A stretch of DNA of 64,000 bases, taken from the NCBI GenBank assembly GCA_023053685.1, contig JALIGW010000002.1, positions 45,443,278-45,507,277 of the forward strand, written 5' to 3'. A program made the translations under genes and the position numbers. Positions 1 through 11,944 of this stretch are shown here, in pieces (within the stretch, counting starts at the first letter, position 1; each line of letters starts with the position of its first letter). The DNA is from Diadophis punctatus similis (Eukaryota; Chordata; Lepidosauria; Squamata; Dipsadidae). The notes under the pieces are model-generated. The model did not search any database and had not been told where the DNA came from. It saw nothing but the letters and a program-made list of their open reading frames with translations.

Positions 1-84
1 CTGTACATTAGAACATTACACATGCCTTCAGATGTTCTTCCCTAGCTTGCACATGACTGTTAGAGCCAGGAGATGTCATGGGTT

Positions 85-174
85 GAGTAAAATGTGGTGA
101 AACTCACTTAACAATGCTCTTGCTTAGCAACCAAAATTTTGGACTCAATTGTGGTCATAAGTCAAGGACTATCT
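85..174 (+). mobile_element. Tigger-like non-autonomous DNA element, 3' fragment
   Basis: The sequence matches the last quarter of the fuller copies at 11573-11944 and 36107-36495: the 'aactcacttaacaa' block, the 'gcttagcaacc' block and a terminal 'gtcaaggacta'. The 5' three quarters are absent. It is a truncated relic with no coding capacity. Confidence 0.7.
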
Positions 175-264
175 CTGCCTTCCTCTGCATGGCAGCCTTG
201 CCCTAGTAAACTCCTTCTCCTTTCTGGCAATTTTCCTCTCTGTTAGAGGCACCAAAATAATCCA

Positions 265-345
265 CACAATGTAAGGTTTCCTGCTACAGCAGGGGGTTGG
301 ACTAGATGACCTCCGAGATGTCTTCCAGCCCTAAATTGCTGTGCT
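265..345 (+). mobile_element. CR1 LINE 3'-UTR fragment
   Basis: The block containing 'gggttggactagatgacctc' followed by a degraded 'cttccagccct' is the conserved CR1 3' end known from birds and reptiles. Only the last 80 bp or so are present. It lies just upstream of the long CT microsatellite. Confidence 0.7.
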
Positions 346-396
346 ATTTTAAAGGGTCTTCTGAAGCCACATCTAGTGGCAGGGTTTGTAGTACTT

Positions 397-905
<509 letters not shown>

Positions 906-1319
906 CTGGGCACAAAGTATCTGTTGTTACAGAAGTTTTCATTTCTCTCTATAATACACCTGATACTAATCAATACCCTATCACTCAACTACCTAAAGCC
1001 TATGCATGCTTATTCGGCAGTAAGGCTACTCTCTTTCAGTGGGATTTACTCCTAATAGATACTCATGATTGCAGGCAGACAGCTAGCTCCGTTGTTTAAT
1101 AGGTTGTAAGTAAAATTTCTACATTTACAAAATGTATACCTAAACAACAGAATATAGGAGCAAAAAATCATAGCAATAGTCTGAACTATGTTTTTCTTCT
1201 TTAAATGGAAGTACTACGCATTTTAACCAGACATTAAGGCTCATTAGTTTGGAATACATAGTATGGCTTGCATTGAACCTTGACAGTACTTATTTTCCTT
1301 ACAAACTAGCTCAACTTTG

Positions 1320-2235
1320 TTCCCTTTAAATCTTGCTTTTGTTTCACGTCGAGGCAGTGGCAAGAGGGGAACCTAAGAGCCTTCCCGAGTGTGCCATTGG
1401 CTCTGTTGCAGGAGAGCTCAGTGGGGCTTTTCGTCTTCCAAGCCATGAAAACACTTGCAGTCCTCCCTCTTTTTCCCTTCAGTTGTTACTGGCCCAGCTC
1501 TGGGGAGAAAGGGGTTCAAACCGCCCCTTAGGAAAAGAGAGTGGAGTAGGGGCGGCTTTGGAAATAAAGGTGCAGCAAGAGAAAAGGAGAAAGGCGCGCT
1601 ATAGGTTCCGGACTCCGAGCCTTCCCTGAGCTGGGAAGCCCTCCTCATTCTCATTCTTCCCTTCCCACTCCCGGCTCCTTGTTCCTCTTTTTTTTTCTCG
1701 CTTCCTTTTGCTTGAAGCTCCTTTCAGGGTGGGAGGGAAAACCCAAAAAAATGGGAAGGAGGCAAGGACAGAAAATGGTGCATGGCTGCAAAACAGGAGG
1801 AGGGCATTTTCCAGCCACTTTCTGGGACTGAAAAGTTGAGGTGACCCAGGGAAGCAGCAACCGGCCAGGACTAAGATGACCCCCACTTCCAACTCCCACC
1901 ATCCCGCGCCGCCGCCTTTTTCTCTCTCCATCCCCACTCTTCTCTCTCCCAGGAAGAAGGGGACTAACCTTTTTTTAAAAAAGCGCTGCCACTCAGCAGA
2001 GAAAGGAGCAGCTGAGAAGGATGTTGCTACGGAGTTAAAATGATGGGGAAATTGGCCTTTCCCCGTTCCCCCTCTTTTTCTCCCCACCAGTTTCTTTTGG
2101 CTTTGGCTCCGGTGCCAAATGAGAGAGAGAATGCTCTTTTGTTTGTGAAGTCCCCCTCCTTTTTTTCTGCCCAGCTGGAGAAAGATGGGAGAGGCTGCTC
2201 CTGCCCCTCTAAGCCCCAGCACAGCAGCTGCATGC
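1320..2235. other. GC/pyrimidine-rich segment, unassigned
   Basis: The composition changes here from AT-rich to GC- and C/T-rich with many purine or pyrimidine runs. It resembles promoter or first-exon sequence, or the interior of a large hAT-type element, but no convincing coding frame, TIR pair or TSD could be identified. It joins directly onto the segment with the captured RING exon. Confidence 0.4.
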
Positions 2236-3174
2236 AATGCTGGTAGCTTTGGGAGATGCTAGCCTGGCAGGGAGGGGGCGTGGCGAGGCAAGCTTTGCAG
2301 CCACACAAAGCACCACCAGCATGCACAGGAAGACCTTCTGGGACGCCCCGCTGCCCCCAAGGCTGCCCAGCTGCAGAGGCCACCTGGGTAGACTGTGCCC
2401 AGAGGAGGAGGCTCTCCACCCCAGCCGCTGCCTCAGCAGCAGCCCCGCTCAGTACTCCCCTGCCGAGGCCCATGGGAGTCGTGGTCATCCTGGTAGTCCT
2501 GCTCCCCACTGCCCCTCCCCAGCAGGCACCGCTCACCTGGGCCAACTCCTCTTGGCAGACGGCACAGTAGCGGACCCCACAGAACGCCCGCATCTGCACA
2601 GAGCACCGGTAGCAGATGGGGTACTCGCAGTGGCCCAAGGCCACCATCTCCAGCTCACCGCAGCACAGAACGCAGCTGCCTGGGCCTCCTCCATGTCCCC
2701 ACTGTGGCTGCAATGCCGGCAGCTTTAGGACATACTAGCCCGGCGGGGATGGGGGGGATGGCCAGGCAAGCTTTGCAGCCATGCAGCTGCGAAGCTTGCC
2801 AGGCTGCCCCCCTCCCCACTGCGGCTGCAATGCCGGCTGCTTGGGGAGGGGGCTGCCCAGCCCAGAAAGCTTCATAGCCACATGGCTGCGAAGCTTTCCA
2901 GGCTGCCCCCCCATCCCTGCCGTGGCTGCAATGCCGGCGACTTCGGGAGATGCTGGCCGGGCGGGGGAGAGGCTAGTGCAAATGCTTACCTGTATGTAGG
3001 CAGGAGGAGGTAGTTCTGTGGATGCACATGGCGAAGGCGAGGCAGAGCAAGCTTCGGAGTGGGGACCGGTTCGTGGCGTAGCCAGCCAGCAGTCGCTACC
3101 GGTTCGACAACCCTGGCCAAATCACCGCTACCGGTTCTCCCGAACCAGTGCAAACCGGTAGCAATCCGCCACTG
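2234..3174 (-). mobile_element. hAT-like element carrying a captured gene segment (left boundary uncertain)
   Basis: The right end (3060-3174) has repeated ACCGGT-rich motifs and ends in 'gcaatccgccactg', the inverted form of the left end seen in the copies at 6409 and 21414. The body contains four diverged copies of a GC-rich unit beginning 'tgcaatgc(c/t)gg' (2234, 2709, 2828, 2928). A ZNF598-like exon sits between the first and second unit. No matching left TIR or TSD was found, so the left limit is only where the units start. Confidence 0.5.
2537..2713 (-). pseudogene. captured first-exon fragment resembling ZNF598 (N-terminal RING)
   Basis: Read on the minus strand this 59-codon open segment starts with ATG and contains C-x2-C-C-G-E-L-E, then HCEYPICYRCS, then RYCAVCQEEL. 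The order and spacing match my recollection of the N-terminal RING finger of the ribosome-collision E3 ligase ZNF598. The reading ends at CAG followed immediately by GTGAGC, a good splice donor, where the family's first exon would be expected to end. The His usually found in the 'CDHPVCYRC' part is Tyr here, so a zinc ligand seems lost. It is surrounded by hAT-like GC-rich repeat units, and no second exon is present nearby. I infer a gene fragment captured by a transposon and not the functional locus; the family assignment is from memory of motifs. Confidence 0.55.
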
Positions 3175-3178
3175 ATTA

Positions 3179-3640
3179 TATGGAAAAATAAATAAAAGAA
3201 ACAAAAGAATTCATCTCAAGGACTGATTTCCTATTTCACTTATTAAAATATCCCCGTTTAAACTGAAGTTATAGGTGTGCAGCATTACTTTTCATTTAAG
3301 TATATTTCATTCATTCATATAGAAGAGATGGGAAATTTATAGTTTTCCAGGAATTTCTAAACTATAGATGTAACTATAGATATGCCTCACTTTTGGCTAA
3401 GCTAGTTGGTTTCATGTGAAGTAACCCAGATTCAGTACTGTTATACAAAATTGGTAGAATTATTAACAACAAATCACTAGTTGAGTTCCTCTGGTCAGGT
3501 AGATTAATTTTTTTTAGGATTATGATTACAGATATGAAAATTCTGTAAATGTATATGTAAAAAATAGTTAAAAATTATGAAAATTTTAAAATTTTAAATA
3601 AATAAATACATTTTTAATTATTACTTATTTATTAAACTTA
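3179..3640. other. unassigned AT-rich sequence
   Basis: Mainly AT-rich sequence without an identifiable gene, exon or repeat family. An A/T-only stretch is found at about 3540-3620. Confidence 0.5.
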
Positions 3641-3878
3641 TGAAATGGTGCAGTGGTTAGAGTGCAGTACTGCAGATTACTTCAGCTGACTGTTAACTGT
3701 AGTTCAGCAGTTCAAATCTCACCGGCTCAAGGTTGACTCAGCCTTCCATCCTTCCGAGGTGGGTAAAATGAGGACCCAGATTATTGGGGCCAATATGCTG
3801 ACTCTGTAAACCGCTTAGAGAGGGCTGTAAAAGTACTATGAAGCGGTATATAAGTCTAAGTGTTATTGCTATTATATG
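3641..3878 (+). mobile_element. tRNA-derived SINE with L2-like tail
   Basis: The head has an A-box-like 'tggtgcagtgg' and a B-box-like 'gttcaaatc', the Pol III internal promoter. The body 'cttccatccttccgaggtgg' and the tail 'ggtatataagtctaagtg' followed by (TATTGC)-type repeats resemble L2/MIR 3' ends. Other copies are at 9361, 15638 and 50672. The SINE family name is not assigned. Confidence 0.85.
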
Positions 3879-3930
3879 CCACTGATCTTGCCTAAGGGTG
3901 ACTCTAGGCAGCATACAATTTACAAAAATG
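3875..3930 (-). mobile_element. LINE 3'-end relic (L2/CR1-like)
   Basis: The 'atatgccactgatcttgcc' and 'ggtgactctaggcagcata' blocks resemble a very common squamate LINE 3' end ('ccgcccatctcacc...gactctgggcggc'). It is short and diverged. Confidence 0.35.
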
Positions 3931-5481
3931 TGAATCTTATTGGTTGATATATGGTAATATTTAAGGTCTTTAATCATGTAATAGCATGTAGGAATAACTG
4001 GGGGAGATGGGCAGGGAAGAGATATTGCTTAGGAAACAATAACCTCCTGACTTAGAAAGGATCCACTCTAATTTCTCAGACTATAAAAAGAGATTGTAGG
4101 AGATTTGTACTTTCAGACTTGAGTGTTTCTGTTAATGTAGCTTACAATAAAATAGAATTAGGTCACCTGGTCATGTTTTCTGTCTGGTCTACCTGAGAAA
4201 GCTGAAAAATAATTTAATATTTTAGAACTTCAAAGCCCGTATATGAACTGCACTCTTCAATTTATGTGTTTATTATGAATGTTCAATGACAAAAAGTAAA
4301 GCAGAAAGCCTCAAATGTAGCTTTTGAAATCCATAATATCCTCATTTTCATGCTTTGCTGGATTATTGTTTGAGTTTGAAAGATGACACTTAGATATTCA
4401 CAGCCAAGGTGGAATATAATATACCCCCTATACAAGCCTGTCAGCAATATGATTAAGCTTGTTAAAATATATCTTTTGATTCATTTTCCAATTTTGTCCA
4501 AGCTCAAGAGATTGTATTCATCTTGTACAGTGTAGGTTATTCATCATTAGTTATGATGAAAACAAGCCAGGTCTGGATTTTATGATAACACCTCAGTTGG
4601 TTAGAACTGTTATTGCCTAAGTAAAAAATTCTTAAAATACCTTGTAACTTATAAGCAGAACATTAGGATGCAACAGCAGTGTTTCAGATGCAAATATGAA
4701 AAGTTGCTTTGGAATGAATGGAGTGGAACTCATTTAAGCAGCTGCATGATCCTGAAAAAAATACATAGCTGCTTTAAGAAGCCTCCAGCAGATGCTGCCT
4801 TCATGGTCCTACAATACTCAGAAGCAATTTTGGGAGCTAAAATTTGGAAATTCACAGTCCTAATAAATGTTTGCATGAATGTGTATGTACCCCAAAAAAC
4901 CCTACCTTTATCTGACTCTCTCTTCCAGAATAACAATGTAGGTAGTAATTTATTTAGAAGCAAATGCAGGATGATGAACTATTAACATTCAAAATCTATA
5001 ATATGATAGAAATTAAAATCCTTTTTGGCAAAGAAAAAGACTGTACACATTTTAAATACAGGATAAATAACTGTTTAAGTTTATTGCTTATTTGTTGTAT
5101 TTGTATCCAACTTGAACTATATGGTCTACAAGAAGGATATTGATATGTAATTTGAGGTGTATTCTAATACTATTAACTGTTATGTTAACAAAATGCAATT
5201 AATTTAGCTTGCATTCAATACTTTGCTATTTAGTGATTTAATTAGTGATTTCTTGATTGCTGTCATGGCATCCATAAACTCTGAGTGATTGGTAAATATA
5301 CTACCAGGTCCCATTAAATTTGACACAATTTCTTTTTAAAAAAGAAGAAAATTTCACCGAAATTGTTATGGATGGACTGTGTGACTTCGAAGTTATTTGT
5401 TTGGCCAAGAAGCCTGTATGGCATTTTGATTTGACAATCAGCTTGTGTTTTGCAGTCTAATTTCGTTCACCTCAATTAAAT
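3931..5481. other. unassigned sequence
   Basis: AT-rich sequence with no gene, splice-flanked open exon or repeat family that I could identify. Short open frames around 4668-4985 have no protein-like composition and no start context. Confidence 0.45.
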
Positions 5482-5489
5482 ACCTAGGA

Positions 5490-5915
5490 CAGTGATAGCG
5501 AACCTATTGCACGGGTGCCACAGGTGGCACGGGGAGCCATATCTGCCGGCACATGAGCCGTTGCCCTAGCTCAGCTCCAGCATGCATGTGCGTGCACACT
5601 AGCTGATTTTTGGCTTGTGCGGAGGCTCTGGGAGGGTGATTTTGGCCTCCAGAGGGCCTCCGGGATGGCGAGGGGGGAAAGCATTTTCGCCCTCCCCAAG
5701 CTCTAAGAAAGCCTCTGGAGCCTGGGGAGGGCAAAAAATGGGCCTACTGAGCCCACTGGAAGTCGGGAAATGGGGGAGTGGGGGGGTCACGCACACATGC
5801 GAAGGGGAATGAGGCAAGTGGAGGGCTTTGAATTATGGGTGTGGGCACACACGCGTATGCGATAGCGTGTACGCACTATTTCGGCACCTGAGGAAAAAAA
5901 GGTTCGCCATCACTG
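5490..5915. mobile_element. hAT non-autonomous element (CAGTGATGGCGAACCT family)
   Basis: Terminal inverted repeats 'cagtgatagcgaacct' and 'aggttcgccatcactg' bound a 426-bp GC-rich body without coding capacity. The flanks are 'acctagga' (5482-5489) and 'acctaggg' (5916-5923), an 8-bp TSD with one mismatch, typical of hAT. A second copy is at 61941-62450. Confidence 0.9.
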
Positions 5916-6408
5916 ACCTAGGGGAAACATTACAAATTAACTTTCCCTGGAGCTTTTTCAGGTTGAGAAATATGGGCAGCAAAAACTAGAAAGCCTTCAG
6001 AATGATGGAAAAACAGCATCAGTTGTAATATTCTCTGAAACCTCTTAACAGTAAATTCAGAGATATTGAATCTGAGTACAATTCACTTTGATGAGGCTTT
6101 TCATACATAGAGATGATTTGTTCCACTTGATTGTGATATGGGGAGATGGGGGAGGTAATCTACTTTTCTTTTGCTTGGCGCTTTGCTCACCATAAAGCAA
6201 TACTTTCTTCAGCTGTGCCTATCCTACATTTGCACAGAAACCCTTGGCCTCTAGTGAAGTGCCATACAGCTACTTGATTCTGCTATGTAAAAGAGGGCAA
6301 GAATTTAAAAGATAGAAAAACAGAACTCTTTCAAAAGCGGGAAAGCACTTTTGAGAGGGAGGGAAGGGGAAATGCTGTCAGGAGTTTCAAGGTTCTGTTA
6401 TTGTAGAC

Positions 6409-6822
6409 CAGAGGTGGGTTCCTCCCGGTTCGGACCGGTTCGCCTGAACCGGTAGCGACCCACTGTTGATATCACAATGACATCACAGAACCGGTTCGAT
6501 CGGTGCCGGTCCATGGGTGCCGCCATCTTTTTTTAAAAAAAATAATTTATTTTTTTAATTTTTTTTCTTTTTTCTTTTTCTGAGCATGTGCAGAAGCGAG
6601 TTTCCAGCACTGTGCATGCAGTCGCCATCTTCATCTTGTTTTAGGATATATTTTTTAATTTGTTTGGATTTTTTGCCACTGAGCATGCACACACATGCGA
6701 AGCACGCGTTCCGGCCATGAGGCGCGGCCACGAGGCACGGCCACGAGGCATGGCCACGAGGCACGGCCAAGCGGCGTGGGAGGAAGCGAACCGGCAGAGA
6801 GGTAAGTTAGAACCCACCCCTG
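6409..6822. mobile_element. hAT non-autonomous element (CAG-GGTGGGTT family)
   Basis: It starts 'cagaggtgggttcc' and ends 'gaacccacccctg', with a perfect 8-bp TSD 'ttgtagac' at 6401-6408 and 6823-6830. The ends are rich in ACCGGTTC motifs. The interior has AT-only runs and a short 'ggcacggccacga' tandem repeat near 6720-6765. Related copies are at 21414 and 38831. Confidence 0.93.
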
Positions 6823-7237
6823 TTGTAGACTATATTATTAGGGTTCCAGTATCTAGGGGACTCTGTTTCATTATCTGGCCTCTCTTGAAGAGTTGACATC
6901 AACCTTGAAAGCCTGGCAACATTTTTCCTCCCTTCATATCAAAGAAAGTCAAAGGGAGACCACTTAGAGTTTTTTTTCCTATTTCTTCTCTTCCCAAGGT
7001 TAATTCATGTTTTGCTAATGGTCTCTGCATATTTTTTTTCCAAGATAACGTCTATTGTTCCTTACATCTTTTCCAGCCCAGTTCTCTCCAGATGGATTAA
7101 AATACAGTTCCAATGTTCCACAGCAATAGTTGATCAAAATTAATGGGAATTTTAGTGGAGGGCATATAGAGAGCATCAAGTGAAGGGAAAATGTGCTAAG
7201 CATTTGGCAAGTAAAATGTTCCCTCATCCCATGTTAG

Positions 7238-7240
7238 TTA

Positions 7241-7273
<33 letters not shown>
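7238..7273. repeat. (TTA)n array at 3' side of the R4/Dong LINE
   Basis: About twelve TTA units. On the strand of the LINE they read (TAA)n directly after its 3' UTR. Confidence 0.95.
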
Positions 7274-7274
<1 letters not shown>

Positions 7275-8926
7275 CAATTGTATCACAGCGGCCAGTTGTT
7301 TCGCCGGATTTGGCATTGATTACTAGTCGAGCCCCACCCAGGGGCCTAGGAAGTCGTAATGTATTTTCGAAGTATATGTGCGGAACCGAGCAGTGCGGCT
7401 TTCTGCATTTGACTGATGGTGATTTTGTCAATTTTGAGCTGTTTTAAATGTAATTCCAGTGCTTTTGGGATAGCACCCAGTGTTCCAATCACTACTGGAA
7501 TTACCACTGCTGGTTTGTGCCATAATCGTTGGATTTCAATTTTTAAGTCCTGGTATTTTGCAATTTTTTCGTGTTCCTTTTCATCGACCTTGCTATCTCC
7601 TGGTATTGCAATGTCAATTATAGTCACCTTGTTGTTCTCGACCAACGTGATGTCTGGTGTATTATGCGCCAGTACCTTGTCTGTTTGTATACGAAAATCC
7701 CACAAGATCTTGACCATCTGATTTTCAGTGACTTTTTCAGGCTTGTGTTCCCACCAGTTTGTAGCAGTATGGATGTTATAATTTTTGCATAAATTCCAAT
7801 GGATCATTTGTGCAACAGAGTTGTGTCGTAATTTGTAATCAGTCTGTGCGATTTTCTTGCAGCAGCTGAGCACATGGGCTACAGTTTCATCAGCTTCCTT
7901 GCATAATCTGCATTTAGCATCATTTGAAGATTTATCAATTTTGGCCTTTATGGCATTTGTACGAATTGCCTGTTCTTGTGCGGCCAGGATCAATGATTCT
8001 GTTTCTTTCTTTAAAGTACCAGATGTTAACCATAACCAAGTTTTTTCACTGTCCACTTTGTCTTTTATTTTTTCCAGAAATTGGCCATGTAATGCTTTAT
8101 TTTGCCAACTCTCCATTCTTGATTTTATCACATTTTTTCTGTATTCTTGTTTCGTCTGTTGGACCTTCAGTAGATTTTTGTTCTTTACTTCAATTAATAG
8201 ATGTTCTTGACTTTCTTTTAAATAATCCGCCAATGCATGCTTTTCTTCTTCAACTGTTTGCTTTACTTGTAGTAGTCCTCTGCCACCTGATTTTCTGGGC
8301 AGGTAAAGTCTATCAGTGTCACTACGTGGATGTAAACTGTAGTGCATTGTCATTAGTTTTCTGGTGTTTCGGTCCAAAATGTCCAAATCAGCTTGTGTCC
8401 AGTTAATTATACCAGCCGTGTATCTTATGACTGGTATTGCCCAGGTATTCATGGCCTTGATGGTGTTTCCACCATTTAATTTAGATTTCAAAATTTTCCT
8501 AACTCTGTTGGTGTACTCTCTTCTAATGATAGTTTTCACTTCTCCATGTCTGATGTTATCCAACTGCAGAATGCCCAGATATTTATAGGCTTCATTTTGA
8601 TTGCATTTAATTAATTGGCCATTGGGCATTTCAATTCCGTCACATGTAGTGATTTTGCCCCTTTTCATAGATACAGTGGCACATTTTTCCATGCCAAACT
8701 GCATTGAGATATCTGTGCTGAATATTAGGACTGTGTTGGTCAGTGATTGGATTTCTATTTCTGACTTTCCATACAGTTTCAAATCATCCATATACAATAA
8801 ATGTGAAATTTTTTCAGCGTCTTTGGCTATTTGGTATCCAAGTTTCATTTTTTTTAAGATTACTGATAGTGGGATCATTGCGATGATGAAGAGGAGGGGT
8901 GAAAGTGAATCTCCCTGAAAAATTCC

Positions 8927-8929
<3 letters not shown>
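7274..8929 (-). mobile_element. 5'-truncated R4/Dong-type LINE inserted in (TAA)n
   Basis: The element runs from inside the reverse transcriptase (8929) through the stop at 7346 and a short 3' UTR to 7274. It is bordered by (TTA)n on both sides (7238-7273 and 8930-9021). The restriction-enzyme-like endonuclease and single ORF place it in the R2/R4 group. TAA-repeat insertion is the known behaviour of Dong. The 5' end, the N-terminal zinc finger and the first half of the RT are missing. Confidence 0.85.
7346..8929 (-). pseudogene. R4/Dong LINE protein: RT C-terminal half plus REL endonuclease
   Basis: An uninterrupted frame of about 527 codons. It begins in RT motif B (QGDSLSPLLF, ahead of the first Met at 8878) and continues with the catalytic YMDD at Met+28 to +31, the thumb region and a long helical linker. 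Next comes a zinc-knuckle-like CRLC-x9-H-x4-CC, and then a restriction-like endonuclease region (TPDITLVE, IIDIAIPGDS, KYQDLKIEI). In the family this protein nicks the target and copies its RNA at the nick. There is no in-frame stop or frameshift in the retained part, so the copy is fairly young, but the missing 5' half makes it non-functional. It has an endonuclease located after the RT, which excludes CR1, L1 and RTE, where an APE endonuclease comes first. Confidence 0.85.

Positions 8930-9021
<92 letters not shown>
8930..9021. repeat. (TTA)n array at 5' side of the R4/Dong LINE
   Basis: About thirty uninterrupted TTA units abut the truncated 5' end of the LINE. Confidence 0.97.
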
Positions 9022-9022
<1 letters not shown>

Positions 9023-9111
9023 ATTACTTCCTATTTTATCACAAATAGTACAAACAATGTTAGCAATTTACCACCTCTTAAAATACAACAAATGATCTCT
9101 TCTTCCTGTAT

Positions 9112-9260
9112 TCATTTATTTATTTATTAAACACATTTATACATCACCCAACTCACACACAATGACTTCAATGACGTACAATTAAAAATTAAAATTTCAC
9201 AATCCCTGAAGCCTTTTTATTCAGCCCTACTCAGTAAAGGTTCATTAAGAATTAACAACA
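9112..9260 (-). mobile_element. LINE 3'-end relic (L2/CR1-like)
   Basis: The (TTTA)n start followed by 'aacacatttatacatcaccc' and 'gacgtacaattaaaaatt' resembles a widespread squamate LINE 3' end in minus orientation. It is strongly diverged. Confidence 0.35.
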
Positions 9261-9360
9261 GATCAATTTTAATCATCTTCAAATAAAACTTTATATTTTA
9301 ATTTTAAGAATCATGATCCTGATCTTTAATCACTTAACTTTTAATAATCTTGATCTTTGA

Positions 9361-9510
9361 TCAAGATTGACTCAGCCTTCCATCCTTCCAAGGTGGGTAA
9401 AATGAGGACCCAAATTGTTGGGGGCAATATGCTGACTCTATAAAACTGCTTAGAGAGGGCTGTAAAGCACTGTAAAGCGGTATATAAGTCTAAGTGCTAC
9501 TGCTATCTTT
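9361..9510 (+). mobile_element. tRNA-SINE, 3' part only
   Basis: It matches the body and tail of the SINE at 3641-3878 from 'gactcagccttccatccttcc' region onward to 'tataagtctaagtgctactgcta'. The tRNA-like head with its promoter is missing. Confidence 0.8.
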
Positions 9511-11570
9511 AATCCCTTCAAATTTTCTAAAGTTTTAAATATCTATCCACTTGATATAAATGGTGATTTATATACAAACCTATTATGAAGATCTTCTTTG
9601 ATTAGGCAGAACTAAATTGAAGTAGCATGGAAGGTCATTTAATTATGTATTTATTTCATTATTTCCTCCCACCTCATCCCAGCTGCCAAAATAAAATGCC
9701 CGGTCTTGGTTAGCATTGGGAAGTTGTGATTCTTTTTATCTTCACAAATAGCAAAAGATTTTGGGTCACCTAATTAGTTTCGGTGAAGAACAAGATTAGT
9801 TTCACTACAGAAGATAGTGAAAATGAGAAGGGTTGCAGGCTTGTGTGCACATACCGGTAGTCCAGAAAAGTTTATTAAAAAAATCAATACAAGAATATAC
9901 CACAATTTGGTCCTTGTAGCTCTTTGGAAAAAATAAAAGCAGAAATTGATAAAAATTCCAGAACCCCAACCAATTTGATTAAAGATATATTCCACCATTA
10001 ATTTCGGATAGTGCCATTTCCCGTGTCAGGTTTGCATCTGTTTATTCTTTTGCCTGCACTCTGAATTCTTTTTCTCTGCAAATTCAAACAGGGTATGGCA
10101 TATAACAAATGGATTGTATTTGAACAACTGTATGGACCCCCAGAACTATTGGAGATATTGCTAAATTCTGTAATAGTTTCCTGAATATTTAAGAAGGCAA
10201 AATGGCAATTGTTCCGTTGATAGGTTCCATTTCTGTTGTCTATGACAGGTTTGTTAATATCAAGATCACTGGTGGTAAGTTTGTAGTTAAATCTTTAATT
10301 GTAAATAAGAACAGATGATATTTTCTTTTGCTCTGTGTATTTGTGTGCATATACACATACACATGAACATACACAGAGAGAGTCAGAGACGGACACAGAA
10401 CTAAGAAATTTAAATTAAGTATTTCTTAACAGTGGCCATTCTTTCTCTGCTTTTTTTTTACAATATTTGGAGGGAGTAGCTTGCACAAAGAGCTGTTTTG
10501 TGATTTATGAATTGGCCATATAAAAATATTGTCCAACTATGAGGTCTGGAGTTCTTCTTATGGCTAATGTAGCTATTTTTGGATTTAATGTGACTGAACA
10601 TACTGACTTTAGCCACTTAATAATGATATTCTGTCCTGAGGGAAGAGGATTTTATATCAGTTGAAGCTAGACCGTATATTGAAGGATACATCAGTTATCC
10701 TATAAACCTAACCAATTTCATTTATATTGAGTTTTATTTACTACACTTTCTAAAATCCACTCAGGTTTTATTAGCATAAAAGTGTTTCATTTCACTCTAC
10801 AGTGGAATCTACACATTTATACAAGAATTGAAACAACTGGGTTTTATATTATCAAGAAGTAGGAGAATCTTAATAATAAACTGGAATCTGAGATTTGATG
10901 GAGCCTATTGAAATTACTATTCTAATATGATCTGTGGCATCTTTCCCCCAAGTGATAGTTCATAGTTTAACAATGTAGGATTATTTGCTTTATTATTGCT
11001 CTTAAACCCAGGACAAAGATTTGTACTCCAAATTCTCTAAAACTTATTTTTTTTAATTTACCCCTTAAAGAAATGATTATAACTCAGAAATCCTTGAATC
11101 TTCAACTGTAATTCAAATATTATAATCTACTTAAAGTACTTCATTGTATTATAGTGACTCACTGACAAACTGTCAATTTGGAAAAAGAAATGGTGTATAT
11201 AATGAAAAATTACTAAAAATTATGATAGCATATTCAATATTTCTCAGAGCTTTTGGCTTAATTGCATAAGCGTTCATTTCTATGAGCAATCTACCTCTAC
11301 TTTACTACGAAGTTGCCAATGGGGGAGCCTCTGATGAGAAAATATGGGAAAATATGAGGCTTTGGTTGCAGGACTAAAACAAATGGGATAAATTGGTGAC
11401 TAAATTGTCAACAGAATGATGTAGCTTCAGTTAAGCCCATGTAAAGCTTAAAATGTAAACAAGTTCTTCTCCACAGAAGGAAGGAGTTTTGTGTTTGTTA
11501 CCATGAAACTATTTAAGGCTGATTTATTGTCCCAGTTCTTACACGGAGCCCTGTTAAGTCATGCCCCAAT
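9511..11570. other. unassigned AT-rich sequence
   Basis: About 2 kb without an identifiable gene or repeat family. A short (CA)-type run lies near 10345-10380. No open segment with convincing splice sites was found. Confidence 0.45.
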
Positions 11571-11572
11571 TA

Positions 11573-11944
11573 CAGGTAGTCCTTGACTTACAACAGTTCA
11601 TTTAGTGACTGTTCAAAGTTACAACGGCACTGAAAAAAATAAATTATGGCCATTTTTCGCACTTAAGACTTTTCCAGCAGATACCATGATCAAAATTCAG
11701 ATGCTTAGCAACTGGTTCATATTTATGACTACTGCTGTGTTCCAAGATCATGCAATCCCCTTTTGCAACCTTCTGACAAGCAAAGTCAATGGGAAGCCAG
11801 ATTCATTTAACAACCGGGTTACTAATTTATCATCTGCAGTGATTCATTGAACAACTGAGGCAAGAAATGTAGTAAAATGGAGCAAAATTCACTTAACAAC
11901 ATAAATTTTGGGTTCAATTGTGGTTGTAAGTCGAGGACTACCTG
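11573..11944 (+). mobile_element. Tigger-like non-autonomous DNA element, complete
   Basis: The element starts 'caggtagtccttgacttac' and ends 'gtcgaggactacctg', giving inverted repeats of about 20 bp. It is flanked by TA on both sides (11571-11572, 11945-11946), the TSD of Tc1/mariner-Tigger elements. The 372-bp body is non-coding. Other copies: 85-174 (fragment), 14823-15202 and 36107-36495. Confidence 0.88.

Noticed and set aside
1599..2237. 212-codon minus-strand open frame in GC-rich DNA
   Set aside because: The composition (Gly/Lys/Phe runs) and lack of motifs fit GC-rich noncoding DNA; it joins the RING exon only by overlap in another frame.
3641..3878. tRNA-like head considered as a tRNA gene
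   Set aside because: The A and B boxes are followed by a SINE body and LINE-like tail, and the same sequence recurs three times; no full cloverleaf.
7346..8929. LINE ORF considered as CR1 or L1
   Set aside because: The endonuclease lies after the RT and is of the restriction-like type with a zinc knuckle, which fits R2/R4/Dong and not APE-type LINEs.
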